From positions 124,001-188,000 of the forward strand of contig JAEYPT010000001.1 in the NCBI GenBank assembly GCA_023410445.1: DNA of 64,000 nt, written 5' to 3'. Shown piece after piece: positions 25,958 through 34,235 of this stretch. This stretch comes from Bacillota bacterium. GTDB lineage: Bacteria > Bacillota > Clostridia > Oscillospirales > Acutalibacteraceae. The notes beneath the pieces were generated by a model that saw nothing but the letters and a program-made list of their open reading frames with translations, was not told where the DNA came from and searched no databases. The stretch's first letter is position 1. Every line of letters begins with the position of its first letter. A program made the translations under genes and the position numbers.

Positions 25958-26236
25958 CTAGCTCCTCCGTTTGACAAGAAAATAGCCGTCTTCCTGATTC
26001 AGGGCATTTTTCAGAATTTCTTCCCGATTACAGGAAGGCTCGGGGATATCCTCGCGGAACACATTCGAAAGACCGTTGATATTGTCGAAGTCGGAAGCCT
26101 CTGCGCCGACGCGGCTGACGGTATTTGCGAATTCGATAATCCCGTTCATATCGTCCGTCAGGCTTTCGAGCTCCTCGGGTGTAACAGAAAGCTTGGCAAG
26201 CTTTGCAATTTTCAGGATTTCTTCATGGGTGACCAT
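25958..26236 (-). CDS. gatC: Asp/Glu-tRNA amidotransferase subunit C
   Basis: A 92-residue GatC: EEILKIAKLAKLSVTPEELE at the start and REDIPEPSCNREEILKNA near the end, which wraps around GatA-GatB. RBS AAAGGGGTATCCCG. It lies 20 nt after aspS. Confidence 0.93.
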   Translation of the reverse strand: MVTHEEILKIAKLAKLSVTPEELESLTDDMNGIIEFANTVSRVGAEASDFDNINGLSNVFREDIPEPSCNREEILKNALNQEDGYFLVKRRS

Positions 26237-26256
26237 CGGGATACCCCTTTCGTTGC

Positions 26257-28008
26257 TTATTTCCTTAACTTAATATGCGCCTCGCGTAGCTGCTGCTCCG
26301 TCACTTCGTTCGGCGAACCCATCATGACGTCCTGCGCGTTCGAGTTCATCGGGAACGCGATAACCTCGCGGATGTTTTCTTCGTCCGTCAGAAGCATCAG
26401 CATACGGTCGATGCCCGGCGCCATGCCCGCATGCGGCGGTGCACCGTACTGGAACGCGTGATAGAGCGAGGTGAATTTGTTTTCCAGTTCCTCTTCGGTA
26501 TATCCTGCAATTTCAAACGCTTTTTTCATGATATCAATACGGTGGTTTCGCACTGCGCCGGAGGAAAGCTCCACGCCGTTGCAGACGATATCGTACTGGT
26601 AGGCGAGCACTTCCTCGGGCTTTTTATTCAGCAGCGCGTCCATCCCGCCCTGCGGCATGGAGAACGGGTTGTGCGTAAACCCAATTTTGCTGGTTTCCTC
26701 GTCGGGTTCGAACATCGGGAAATCGGTGACGAAGCAAAGCTCAAACCGGCTCTTGTCGGTCAGGCCGAGGCGTTCACCGAGCTCGTTGCGGATCTGCCCG
26801 GCGAGCTTCGGGGCGGTGTCCGCGTCGTCCGCGATGAAGAAAATGACGCAGCCGGGCTTCAGATCTGCGCGGCGGGTCAGTTCGTCCCTCCGGTCGTCCG
26901 GAAGGTACTTGTTGATCGGGCCCTGATATTCGCCGTCAGCCGTCACCTTAATATAGCCGAGGCCTTTCATGCCGATAGTTTCGGCAAACTTCAGCATATT
27001 CTCAAAGAAGCTGCGCGGCTGATCGGCGCAAGACTGCACATTAATGGCCCGAACGGTCTTGTTTTTGAACGGAGCAAACGTTGTGCCCTCAAAAATATCC
27101 GTAATGTCGATAATTTCCAGCGGGTTGCGCAGGTCCGGCTTGTCCGAGCCGTATTTCAGCATGCATTCCGCATACGGAATGCGCTTGAACGGCGGCTTGG
27201 AAACAATCTTGTCCGTAAACTCCGCGAAGGTTTCGCTGAGCACCTGTTCCGCCACGGCAAAAACATCCTCCTGCGTTGCGAAGGACATTTCAAAATCCAG
27301 CTGATAGAATTCACCGGGCGAACGGTCCGCGCGGGCGTCTTCATCGCGGAAGCACGGGGCGATCTGGAAATAGCGGTCAAAGCCCGAAACCATGAGAAGC
27401 TGCTTGAAAATCTGCGGGGCCTGCGGCAGGGCGTAGAACTTGCCCGGGTGCCGACGGCTGGGAATCAGATAATCGCGCGCGCCCTCCGGCGAGGAAGCCG
27501 AGAGGATCGGGGTCTGAATTTCAAGAAAGCCGAGTTCCGTCATACGGCGGCGAAGACTGGCGATGAGCTGCGAGCGTAGCATGATGTTTTTGTGCACCTT
27601 CGGGTTGCGAAGGTCAAGATAGCGATATTTCAGGCGGACGTCTTCCTTGGTTTCAAGCGACGTGGTCACTTCAAACGGCAGGGGAGCGAGCACCTTGCCC
27701 AGTACCTCAAGGCTTTTTACCTTTACCTCCACCGTGCCGGTGGGGATTTTCGGGTTAATTGTGTCCTCAGCGCGCAGCACGACGGTCCCGCAGGCCGTCA
27801 GGGTGCATTCGCGGCTGATTTCCCTGAGCATTTCGTCGTCGTAGATCACGATCTGCACGACTCCGTAATGGTCACGCAAATCGATAAATTTGATGCCGCC
27901 GTGATCGCGGATATTTTCCACCCATCCGGCTACCCGGATTTCCTTGCCGATATCCTTTTCACTGACTTCCCCGCAGGTATGTGTGCGGTATTGGTTGACA
28001 CAGTTCAT
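26257..28008 (-). CDS. aspS: Aspartyl-tRNA synthetase (bacterial type)
   Basis: A 583-residue class IIb synthetase: OB-fold anticodon domain (about 15-110, VAGWVENIRDHGGIKFIDLRD), motif 2 (FRDEDARADRSPGEFYQLD), the GAD insertion (about 290-420) and motif 3 (GMAPGIDRMLMLL). Start MNCVNQYRTHTCGEV with GGGGATTTGCGG upstream; an upstream extension is rejected. Cotranscription with gatCAB suggests it may be non-discriminating and also charge tRNAAsn, with the amidotransferase finishing Asn-tRNAAsn. That is inference from context. Confidence 0.95.
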   Translation of the reverse strand: MNCVNQYRTHTCGEVSEKDIGKEIRVAGWVENIRDHGGIKFIDLRDHYGVVQIVIYDDEMLREISRECTLTACGTVVLRAEDTINPKIPTGTVEVKVKSLEVLGKVLAPLPFEVTTSLETKEDVRLKYRYLDLRNPKVHKNIMLRSQLIASLRRRMTELGFLEIQTPILSASSPEGARDYLIPSRRHPGKFYALPQAPQIFKQLLMVSGFDRYFQIAPCFRDEDARADRSPGEFYQLDFEMSFATQEDVFAVAEQVLSETFAEFTDKIVSKPPFKRIPYAECMLKYGSDKPDLRNPLEIIDITDIFEGTTFAPFKNKTVRAINVQSCADQPRSFFENMLKFAETIGMKGLGYIKVTADGEYQGPINKYLPDDRRDELTRRADLKPGCVIFFIADDADTAPKLAGQIRNELGERLGLTDKSRFELCFVTDFPMFEPDEETSKIGFTHNPFSMPQGGMDALLNKKPEEVLAYQYDIVCNGVELSSGAVRNHRIDIMKKAFEIAGYTEEELENKFTSLYHAFQYGAPPHAGMAPGIDRMLMLLTDEENIREVIAFPMNSNAQDVMMGSPNEVTEQQLREAHIKLRK

Positions 28009-28101
28009 TTCCGCAAATCCCCTTTTGCATTTTTCCGTAATAAACAACTCATTATAGCATGAAACGGGCTGCCTTTCAACTTGCAGTCCGTTCAAAATCC
28101 T

Positions 28102-28605
28102 TTAATAACAGCCCGCGTGCAGGCGGTTGATCCGGAGCGATTTTTCGTCGATCGCGCGCTGCACCGCAAGAATTCCGTCCAGATGGTCGTATTCATGCTG
28201 CATCAGTTCTGAAAAGTCTCCTTCCGGCTCCCAGACGTGCTGGTTCCAGGCAAGATCCTGGAAGGTGATCCGGCACCGTTTGTACCGCTGCACCTTTACT
28301 TCCAACCCCGGAAAACTCATGCAGTCATCCCATAGTGTGAACGATTCGCCGTCCGGAAATTCAAGAACCGGGTTGAGAAACGCCGTTTCCCGTCCGTCCG
28401 CGTTCAAATATAGAATGCGGCGAAATTCGCCGATCTGCGGCGCGGCGATTGCCCGGCCAAAGCCGTATTTCTGGCGGAACGCCGCCATGGTGTCGCGAAG
28501 GTCGCCGACGATGTGCTCCGCTTCTTCGCGCTCGTTTTGTGAAACGGGGGAACAGACCTGATACAGCTTTTCATTTCCCAGCAGAAGAATTTCCCTGACA
28601 GCCAC
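28102..28605 (-). CDS. Peptide deformylase-like metalloprotein
   Basis: A 167-residue protein of the polypeptide deformylase family. Motif 1 is GRAIAAPQIG (about 50-59), motif 3 is MQHEYDHLDG with both metal histidines, and the metal cysteine is Cys95. Motif 2, normally EGCLS, reads DDCMS here, so the Gly before the Cys is Asp. It may be a secondary deformylase with changed specificity rather than the housekeeping enzyme. It lies 93 nt upstream of aspS on the same strand. Confidence 0.82.
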   Translation of the reverse strand: MAVREILLLGNEKLYQVCSPVSQNEREEAEHIVGDLRDTMAAFRQKYGFGRAIAAPQIGEFRRILYLNADGRETAFLNPVLEFPDGESFTLWDDCMSFPGLEVKVQRYKRCRITFQDLAWNQHVWEPEGDFSELMQHEYDHLDGILAVQRAIDEKSLRINRLHAGCY

Positions 28606-28760
28606 AGTTTTTCGCTCCTTTGCAAGTTCGGAAGGAAAGCAAATTTTCCGCCGGACGCTTTACCGATTTACTATAGCATATTTTTTGACAAATTGCGAAC
28701 CTTTTCCGCTTCCCGGATTACAATTCGACCCGGTGCCGATGCGCCGGCCTTTTGCGGTTT

Positions 28761-29993
28761 TTACTTTGTTTCTTCCTGCGGCGCGCGGACAAGATTTACA
28801 AGCACCTGCGCCATCTGGTCCATGGCCTGAACCGGGATATATTCGTACCGGCTGTGGAAGTTATGCCCGCCCGTCGGCAGGTTGGGGCAGGGCAGTCCCA
28901 TATAGGAAAGCCGCGCACCGTCCGTGCCGCCGCGGATCGGAACGGATTTCGGCTGCATGCCGGCTTCCTCCATCGCACGGAAAGCACGCTCCAGAATCTC
29001 CGGGTGGGGTTCGATCTGTTCCTTCATGTTGTAGTAGGAGTCGCGCAGCTTCACTTCAAACGCGCCTTCGCCGTATTTTTCATTGAGGTAAGCCTCGATT
29101 TTTTTGAGCCGGTCCTTCCGTGCTTCGAATTTCGTGCGGTCGTGGTCCCGGACAATATAGTGCAGTTCCGCACACTCAACGTCTCCGCTCATGTGCACCA
29201 GGTGATAAAATCCCTCGTACCCTTCCGTGCAGGCGGGAATTTCGGCGGCGGGCAGCAGAGAATTGAACTCCGCGGCGTAAAGAAGAGCATTGCGCATTTT
29301 GTTTTTGGCGTCGCCCGGGTGCGTGCTGACTCCTGCGACGGTTACAACGGCGTCCGCCGCATTAAAATTTTCATATTCCAGCTCGCCGATTTTTCCGCCG
29401 TCCACCGTATAGGCGAAATCCGCACCGAAGCCCTTTACGTCGAACCGGTCCGCACCGCGCCCGATTTCTTCATCCGGCGTGAAGCCGACGGCAATTTTGC
29501 CGTGCGGGATATTTTTCGAAGTCAGCTCTTCGGCAGCAGTCAGAATTTCCGCGATGCCCGCCTTGTCGTCCGCGCCGAGGAGCGTGGTTCCGTCGGTGAC
29601 AATCAGGTCCATCCCGCGGTAATCTCTGAGGCTTTCGAATTCCTCCGGACGCAGAACGATCTTTTTTTCCGGGTTCAGCACGATGTCGCCGCCATCGTAG
29701 CTTTTTACGATGCGCGGATGAATTTCAGCCCCGCTGACGGCAGAACTGGTATCCATGTGGGCAATCAGGCCGATGACCGGCAAATTTCGGTCACAGGTGG
29801 CGGGCAATGTGCCGTAGACGTAGCCGTCGGCGTCACAGTGCGCGTCGGCAATGCCGGAACGTTTCATTTCCTCCACGAGAAATTTTGCAAATTTTATTTG
29901 TCCTTCGCTGCTCGGACACCGGTTTTCGGGGGCGTCTTCGTCGGAAGTGGTGTCGTAGGCAACATATTGCAGCAGACGTTCATAAGCGCGCAT
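28761..29993 (-). CDS. pepT: Peptidase T (tripeptide aminopeptidase)
   Basis: A 410-residue M20B di-zinc peptidase. Zinc-site motifs: IGLIAHMDTSSAVSG, LLGADDKAGIAEIL with FTPDEEIGRGAD, and the C-terminal GGTDGARLSYMGLPCPNLPTG. Length matches PepT. The ATG of MRAYERLLQYV is preceded by AAAGGG; a 16-residue upstream extension is not needed. It cleaves tripeptides in the cytoplasm. Confidence 0.95.
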   Translation of the reverse strand: MRAYERLLQYVAYDTTSDEDAPENRCPSSEGQIKFAKFLVEEMKRSGIADAHCDADGYVYGTLPATCDRNLPVIGLIAHMDTSSAVSGAEIHPRIVKSYDGGDIVLNPEKKIVLRPEEFESLRDYRGMDLIVTDGTTLLGADDKAGIAEILTAAEELTSKNIPHGKIAVGFTPDEEIGRGADRFDVKGFGADFAYTVDGGKIGELEYENFNAADAVVTVAGVSTHPGDAKNKMRNALLYAAEFNSLLPAAEIPACTEGYEGFYHLVHMSGDVECAELHYIVRDHDRTKFEARKDRLKKIEAYLNEKYGEGAFEVKLRDSYYNMKEQIEPHPEILERAFRAMEEAGMQPKSVPIRGGTDGARLSYMGLPCPNLPTGGHNFHSRYEYIPVQAMDQMAQVLVNLVRAPQEETK

Positions 29994-30118
29994 AAAATTC
30001 AACCCTTTCTCAGACTGTGGATCAAGCCGTACGGTTTTCAAAGGCGAGTCTGTTCAAGCACTTTTTCCTTGATTTTTACCATTATACAGCGCTCCATGTA
30101 AAAAGGCAAAATTAAGAA

Positions 30119-30141
30119 CCGGTATGCAGGAAATTTACCGG
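30119..30141 (-). terminator. Weak terminator-like hairpin after the MocR regulator gene
   Basis: CCGGTA and TACCGG form a 6 bp stem followed on the minus strand by TTCTTAATTTTG. Only moderately convincing. Confidence 0.35.
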
Positions 30142-30159
30142 CGGAATTGAAAACAGGTT

Positions 30160-31533
30160 CTAAGTCAAAACAGGCCCCCAAGTCTCTTTCAGACAGGCAA
30201 CCGCGGGAGGAATATCCCCGAGGGGAATGCCGGAAAAGCCCAGACGAATTCGTTTGCCGCCGGAGTCCGTCTGTGCCCGAACTCCGTTTTCCAGTGCAAG
30301 GCGGCAAAGTTCCTCGGCAGAACAGGCAAATTGAGGGGTCAGCAGCAGGCAGAGTGCTGTTTCTTCCAGCAGAATGTCGAACCCGGAGCCGAACGATTCC
30401 TGAAGGGACTGAATGAGCAGGCTGCTTTTGGCGCTGTATAGCTTGCGAAGGCGGCGGAGATGGCGCTCCAGCTGCCCATTTTCGATATACTGCGCCAGCG
30501 CGAGCTGTTCGATTTTGGAAGCGGTCTGATTGTAGTTTCGCGCGCGGGGGAGATACCGCTCCAGCAGCGCGGGTGGCAGAGCCATGTAGCCGACACGTAC
30601 GGAGGGCAGCAGCAGCTTGGAAAAGGAGCCGATGTAGACGACGCTTTTTTCCCCTCCGATACCCTGCATGGCGGGAATCGGACGGGCCCGGTAGCGCAGT
30701 TCCCCGTTGTGGTCGTCCTCAATCAGGGTGCCTCCAGAATCCTCCGCCCATTTGAGCAGCTCAAAGCGGCGGCTCATCGGGATGCTTGCTCCAGTGCGCG
30801 TGCGATTCGAGGGACCGACGAACAGGAGCTTCGCGCCACTGTTGGCCAGCGCGTCCATCCGGACGCCGTCGCTGTCACCGGGCAGTTTCACAACGGGGAA
30901 GCCGCAGTCGGCAAACACCTGCTCTGCCTGCGCGAAACCCGGTTCTTCCATCGCGACTTCTCGCGCGGGGCCGAGCAGACCGCACAGAATCGAAAGGAGC
31001 GGCTGGGTTCCGGCGCCGATTATAATCCGCTCCGGCGGAGCAATCACGCCGCGGACTCCGTAGCTGTATGCGGAGAGCGCCGCGCGGAGCTGGGGTTCGC
31101 CCTGATGGTCGCCGTAGGAGGCGATCACGCGCTGCCGGTTCAGCACGTCTCGGATGTGCCGCCGCCATATTTTCAGGTCGATGCTGTCGCTGTCGACGCT
31201 TCCGGTGCCGAAATCATAGCGCACCGCCGGGCCGGGCGCGGGGGTGGTCTCCGCGGGCGCGGTGCGGCTGCGCGGCGCGCTTCGCTGTGCGCTCTGTGCA
31301 AAATAGCCCCGCCGGGGCTCGTTTCGGATGTAGCCCTCAACGCAGAGCTGCTGATAGGCGCTTTCCACGGTTGTACAGCTTAACGACAGATCTTCCGCGA
31401 GCTTTCTTACCGAGGGCAGGCGGTCGCCTTTTTTCAGGTGCCCGGTTTCCACGGCCTCCTGAATGGAGCGGTAAAGCTGTTCGTACAGCGGAACCCCGGA
31501 CTCTTTGTCGAGCTGAAGATAGTCGTAGGTCAT
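30160..31533 (-). CDS. MocR/PdxR-like PLP-dependent transcriptional regulator
   Basis: A 457-residue fusion of a GntR winged helix (about 1-75; DRLPSVRKLAEDLSLSCTTVESAYQQL) with an aminotransferase-fold domain. The PLP lysine lies in VVYIGSFSKLLLPSVRVGYM (about 310-330). MocR proteins sense PLP or a PLP adduct; PdxR members control vitamin B6 synthesis or uptake. Start MTYDYLQLD with GGGAGGT upstream. It diverges from two S-component genes, with a 12 bp inverted repeat and its own -10 box between them, so it is likely autoregulated and controls the transporters. Confidence 0.88.
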   Translation of the reverse strand: MTYDYLQLDKESGVPLYEQLYRSIQEAVETGHLKKGDRLPSVRKLAEDLSLSCTTVESAYQQLCVEGYIRNEPRRGYFAQSAQRSAPRSRTAPAETTPAPGPAVRYDFGTGSVDSDSIDLKIWRRHIRDVLNRQRVIASYGDHQGEPQLRAALSAYSYGVRGVIAPPERIIIGAGTQPLLSILCGLLGPAREVAMEEPGFAQAEQVFADCGFPVVKLPGDSDGVRMDALANSGAKLLFVGPSNRTRTGASIPMSRRFELLKWAEDSGGTLIEDDHNGELRYRARPIPAMQGIGGEKSVVYIGSFSKLLLPSVRVGYMALPPALLERYLPRARNYNQTASKIEQLALAQYIENGQLERHLRRLRKLYSAKSSLLIQSLQESFGSGFDILLEETALCLLLTPQFACSAEELCRLALENGVRAQTDSGGKRIRLGFSGIPLGDIPPAVACLKETWGPVLT

Positions 31534-31554
31534 GCGGATACCTCCCATGATCAT

Positions 31555-31600
31555 CTGTACTGATTATATTTTTATAAACTGTGTATTTTAATCATTACAG
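31555..31600. promoter_or_regulatory. Inverted repeat operator in the divergent regulator/ECF promoter region
   Basis: CTGTACTGATTA (31555-31566) and TAATCATTACAG (31589-31600) are inverted 12-mers with one mismatch and a centre distance of 34 bp. A TATAAT for the regulator gene (minus strand, 31568-31563) overlaps the first arm. Widely spaced sites are typical for MocR proteins. Confidence 0.6.
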
Positions 31601-31658
31601 TTTTCCGCTATCATTATAGCAATCGTTTTGGGAAAAATCAATTCAGGGGGCGCTCACA

Positions 31659-32180
31659 ATGCGGAATTCTTCGATCAAAAAATATGTATTTGCGGGCATG
31701 TTCGCGGCTATGACCTTTCTGGTGACCGCCTATGTGCTTCATATTCCCACTCCCGCCACCGGCGGGTATATCCATCTGGGCGACGCCTTTGTGTATCTTT
31801 CGGCTAGTCTGCTTCCGACGCCCTGGGGCATCGCCGCCGGCGCCGTGGGTGAGGCCCTGTCGGATCTGCTGACCGGTAGCGCCCTCTACGCTGTTCCAAC
31901 TCTGCTGATTAAATCGGCGATGGCGCTCTGTTTTACCTCCGCGGGAAAAACGATTGTCACAAAGCGGAACGCAGCGGCTTCCGTCGCCGCCGGGCTGATC
32001 TGCGTGGGCGGTTACTACCTGACCGAGGTAATTTTGTACCATAGCTTTGTTGCTCCGATTCCGGAAATTCCGGCCAATCTTGTTCAGGCGTCGGCCAGCG
32101 CGGCCGTTTACCTGCTGGCTGGCAGGGCGCTGGACCGGATGCACGGCAAGAACAGCCTGACCGCGCTGCTGACGGATTAA
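31659..32180 (+). CDS. ECF-type transporter S component (TIGR04002-like)
   Basis: A 173-residue, very hydrophobic protein with about five to six membrane segments and the N-terminal KKYVFAGMFAAMTFLVTAYV and GYIHLGDAFVYLSASLLPTP pattern of ECF substrate-binding (S) components. Such proteins capture vitamins and share a separate EcfA-EcfA'-EcfT energising module that is not in this window. The divergent PdxR-like regulator suggests a vitamin B6 compound as substrate, an inference. RBS AGGGGGCG. Confidence 0.78.
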   Translation: MRNSSIKKYVFAGMFAAMTFLVTAYVLHIPTPATGGYIHLGDAFVYLSASLLPTPWGIAAGAVGEALSDLLTGSALYAVPTLLIKSAMALCFTSAGKTIVTKRNAAASVAAGLICVGGYYLTEVILYHSFVAPIPEIPANLVQASASAAVYLLAGRALDRMHGKNSLTALLTD

Positions 32181-32217
32181 ACAGATTTCGTATCTATTAT
32201 AGAAAGAGGGGTATCTT

Positions 32218-32790
32218 ATGAATCGTACATTTTTTTCCAAAAATCCAACGGTCAATCTCGCCTTTACCGGTCTGATGGGCGCGCTGGTTTTTGTGGCAAC
32301 GGTGTTCTTTAAGGTGGAAATTCCGATCGGCGGGGATAAGACAATGATCGGCTTCGCCAATGTGTTTTGCATTCTTTCCGGACTTCTGCTCGGCCCGATG
32401 TACGGTGGTCTCGCGGCGGGCATCGGTTCGTTTTTGTTCGATCTGGTGGGCGGCTGGGCCTCCAGTGCGCCGGTGACCCTCGTGACGAAATTCGCCATGG
32501 CGTTCATCGCGGGGCTGATTGTCTGGGGCGGCGACAAACTGGGCCGCAGGCTTCCCCGTGTAATCGTCGGCGCTGTGACCGGTTCGCTTTCCTACTGTGT
32601 TCTGTACCTCGGCTATTCCTATCTTAAGCAGATTCTGCTCGGCTCCACGGCGCAGGCTTCCGCTGTGATCCTCGCCACCAAGCTGGGCGCAACGCTGACC
32701 AACGCGGTCATTGCGGACGTGATTGCTATTCCACTGTATTACACCGTGCGTAGCGCACTGGAGCGCAATAAACTGGGTAAAACGGGCTGA
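32218..32790 (+). CDS. ECF-type transporter S component
   Basis: A 190-residue membrane protein, second S component in tandem (37 nt after the first). N-terminal AFTGLMGALVFVATVFFKVEIP and the loop GFANVFCILSGLLLGPMYGG are typical, with about six membrane segments. RBS AAAGAGGGG. It could be a paralogue with a related ligand or a partner. Same regulator context as the first. Confidence 0.8.
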   Translation: MNRTFFSKNPTVNLAFTGLMGALVFVATVFFKVEIPIGGDKTMIGFANVFCILSGLLLGPMYGGLAAGIGSFLFDLVGGWASSAPVTLVTKFAMAFIAGLIVWGGDKLGRRLPRVIVGAVTGSLSYCVLYLGYSYLKQILLGSTAQASAVILATKLGATLTNAVIADVIAIPLYYTVRSALERNKLGKTG

Positions 32791-32804
32791 AAATCTTCCC
32801 TTGC

Positions 32805-32833
32805 TTGTTATCCCTTTTCCAAAATGCTATAAT
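32805..32833 (+). promoter_or_regulatory. Promoter of the flippase gene
   Basis: TTGTTA (32805-32810), 17 bp spacer, TATAAT (32828-32833) with an upstream TGC. Expected start near 32840, which lies inside the 5' arm of the hairpin that follows. Confidence 0.75.
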
Positions 32834-32835
32834 TA

Positions 32836-32865
32836 CTCCATCTAACTGATAGATGGAGTTTTTTT
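32836..32865 (+). terminator. Terminator-like hairpin fused to the flippase ribosome binding site
   Basis: CTCCATCTA-actga-TAGATGGAG is a perfect 9 bp stem followed by seven T and then the ATG of the flippase. The GGAG of the 3' arm is also the only Shine-Dalgarno sequence for that gene. It should end read-through from the ECF genes; transcripts from the local promoter would lack part of the 5' arm. Confidence 0.75.
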
Positions 32866-34191
32866 ATGGAAAAAACAAAGACGAAAAAAGTTCGAAGCGA
32901 GGTTGTGCGGGATTCCATCAATACCTTCGGAACGAACGCGATCGGCTCCGTGCTGAGCATGCTTGCCAGCTTTCTGACGATGCGGCGTGTTCTCCCCGGG
33001 TCCAAGGCGTATTATCTGATGGTTCAAACCTGGGGGTCCGGCTTCAATACGATTCTCGGCCTCAGCATCGGGGCCGCCATCACGTATTATGTGGCGCGCT
33101 ACACGATCGACAACACCAAGCGGGCCATCCGAAAGCTTACCTTGCTGCTGAGCGTGGTGATTTTCGTCGTCGCCGCCGTGACGCTTGTCTTTTTGAGAAA
33201 CACATCTCTTTTCCGAACGACGGAAACTTCGTTTCTTGTCGCCATCGTCGTATACGGCGTTGCGTCCCTGCTGTTTAGCGTATGCACAACGGTTCTGCGG
33301 GGCGAAAACAAATTTAAATGGTACAACATGATCAACCTGACCCAGCAGATTTTAATGATGCTTCTTGCCGTCTTTATATTCTTCCATCCGAAGGAAATGC
33401 TTCTGTGGAGCTGGGCGACCATCGGAATTACGGTTACGATGATCTGCCTTGCCTTTTGGGGCATTCTCCGCTGGAGCGGACCGAAGCCGGTGCCGGTTCT
33501 TTCGGAGGATAACCGCCCGGTAAGGGCGGGCGAGATGGTGAATTACAGCCTGCGCTCCCATGTGAGCAACGTAATGACCTATGTGAATACCTATCTTGGC
33601 ACCTATCTGGTGCAGGGCAGGTATACCACCACGGCCTACGGCATTTACACCTTCGCGTTTACGATGATGCAGCAGGTCTGGATTCTACCGGACGCCGTCA
33701 GTCAGGTTATTATGAGCCGGATTCCCTCCATGAAGGAGCAGAAGGATAAGGTACGGCTGACCGTTCTTTCTGCAAAAATCGTCATCTACGTGACGGCTAT
33801 TACCGCCGCCTTGCTGCTGGTGGTGGCGCAGACGCTGATTCCGGTCTTGTTCCCCAAATACGCCGCTTCGGTCGCTCCGCTCGGGTACCTGCTCATCGGC
33901 GCAATTTTTATTTCCTATGCAAAGGTGCTGAACAATTCCATTTCCGCCTACGGGCATCCGGAATTCAACATTATTCCGACCACGGTCGGCATTATTTCCA
34001 CCGTTGGGTTCTGTCTCCTTTTTGCTCCGTGGGGCCTGAACGGTATCGCAATCGCGACCTCGCTTTCCCTCACGGTTCAGGGCCTTGTCAGCCTTGGTAT
34101 TTTCTGTCGGTTTTCTCATACGAAGCCCTATCGGATTTTTATCCCAAGCAAAGAGGAAATTGCGTCGCTTCGCGAAGTGTTTCATAAATAG
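32866..34191 (+). CDS. Polysaccharide flippase, MATE/Wzx (MVF) superfamily
   Basis: A 441-residue integral membrane protein with about twelve predicted segments and the usual oligosaccharide-flippase outline (N-terminal INTFGTNAIGSVLSMLASF; GYLLIGAIFISYAKVLNNSISAYGHPEF in the C-terminal half). It would export a lipid-linked glycan across the membrane. No polymer genes adjoin it, so its partner locus may be the island at 45-58 kb. Confidence 0.85.
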   Translation: MEKTKTKKVRSEVVRDSINTFGTNAIGSVLSMLASFLTMRRVLPGSKAYYLMVQTWGSGFNTILGLSIGAAITYYVARYTIDNTKRAIRKLTLLLSVVIFVVAAVTLVFLRNTSLFRTTETSFLVAIVVYGVASLLFSVCTTVLRGENKFKWYNMINLTQQILMMLLAVFIFFHPKEMLLWSWATIGITVTMICLAFWGILRWSGPKPVPVLSEDNRPVRAGEMVNYSLRSHVSNVMTYVNTYLGTYLVQGRYTTTAYGIYTFAFTMMQQVWILPDAVSQVIMSRIPSMKEQKDKVRLTVLSAKIVIYVTAITAALLLVVAQTLIPVLFPKYAASVAPLGYLLIGAIFISYAKVLNNSISAYGHPEFNIIPTTVGIISTVGFCLLFAPWGLNGIAIATSLSLTVQGLVSLGIFCRFSHTKPYRIFIPSKEEIASLREVFHK

Positions 34192-34202
34192 ATACAAAAG
34201 AA

Positions 34203-34235
34203 AAAATCCCTCCGGTAAGCCGGGGGGATTTTTCA
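34203..34235. terminator. Bidirectional terminator
   Basis: AAAAAATCCCTCCGG-taa-GCCGGGGGGATTTTTC, between the convergent flippase and YitT genes. Confidence 0.9.
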
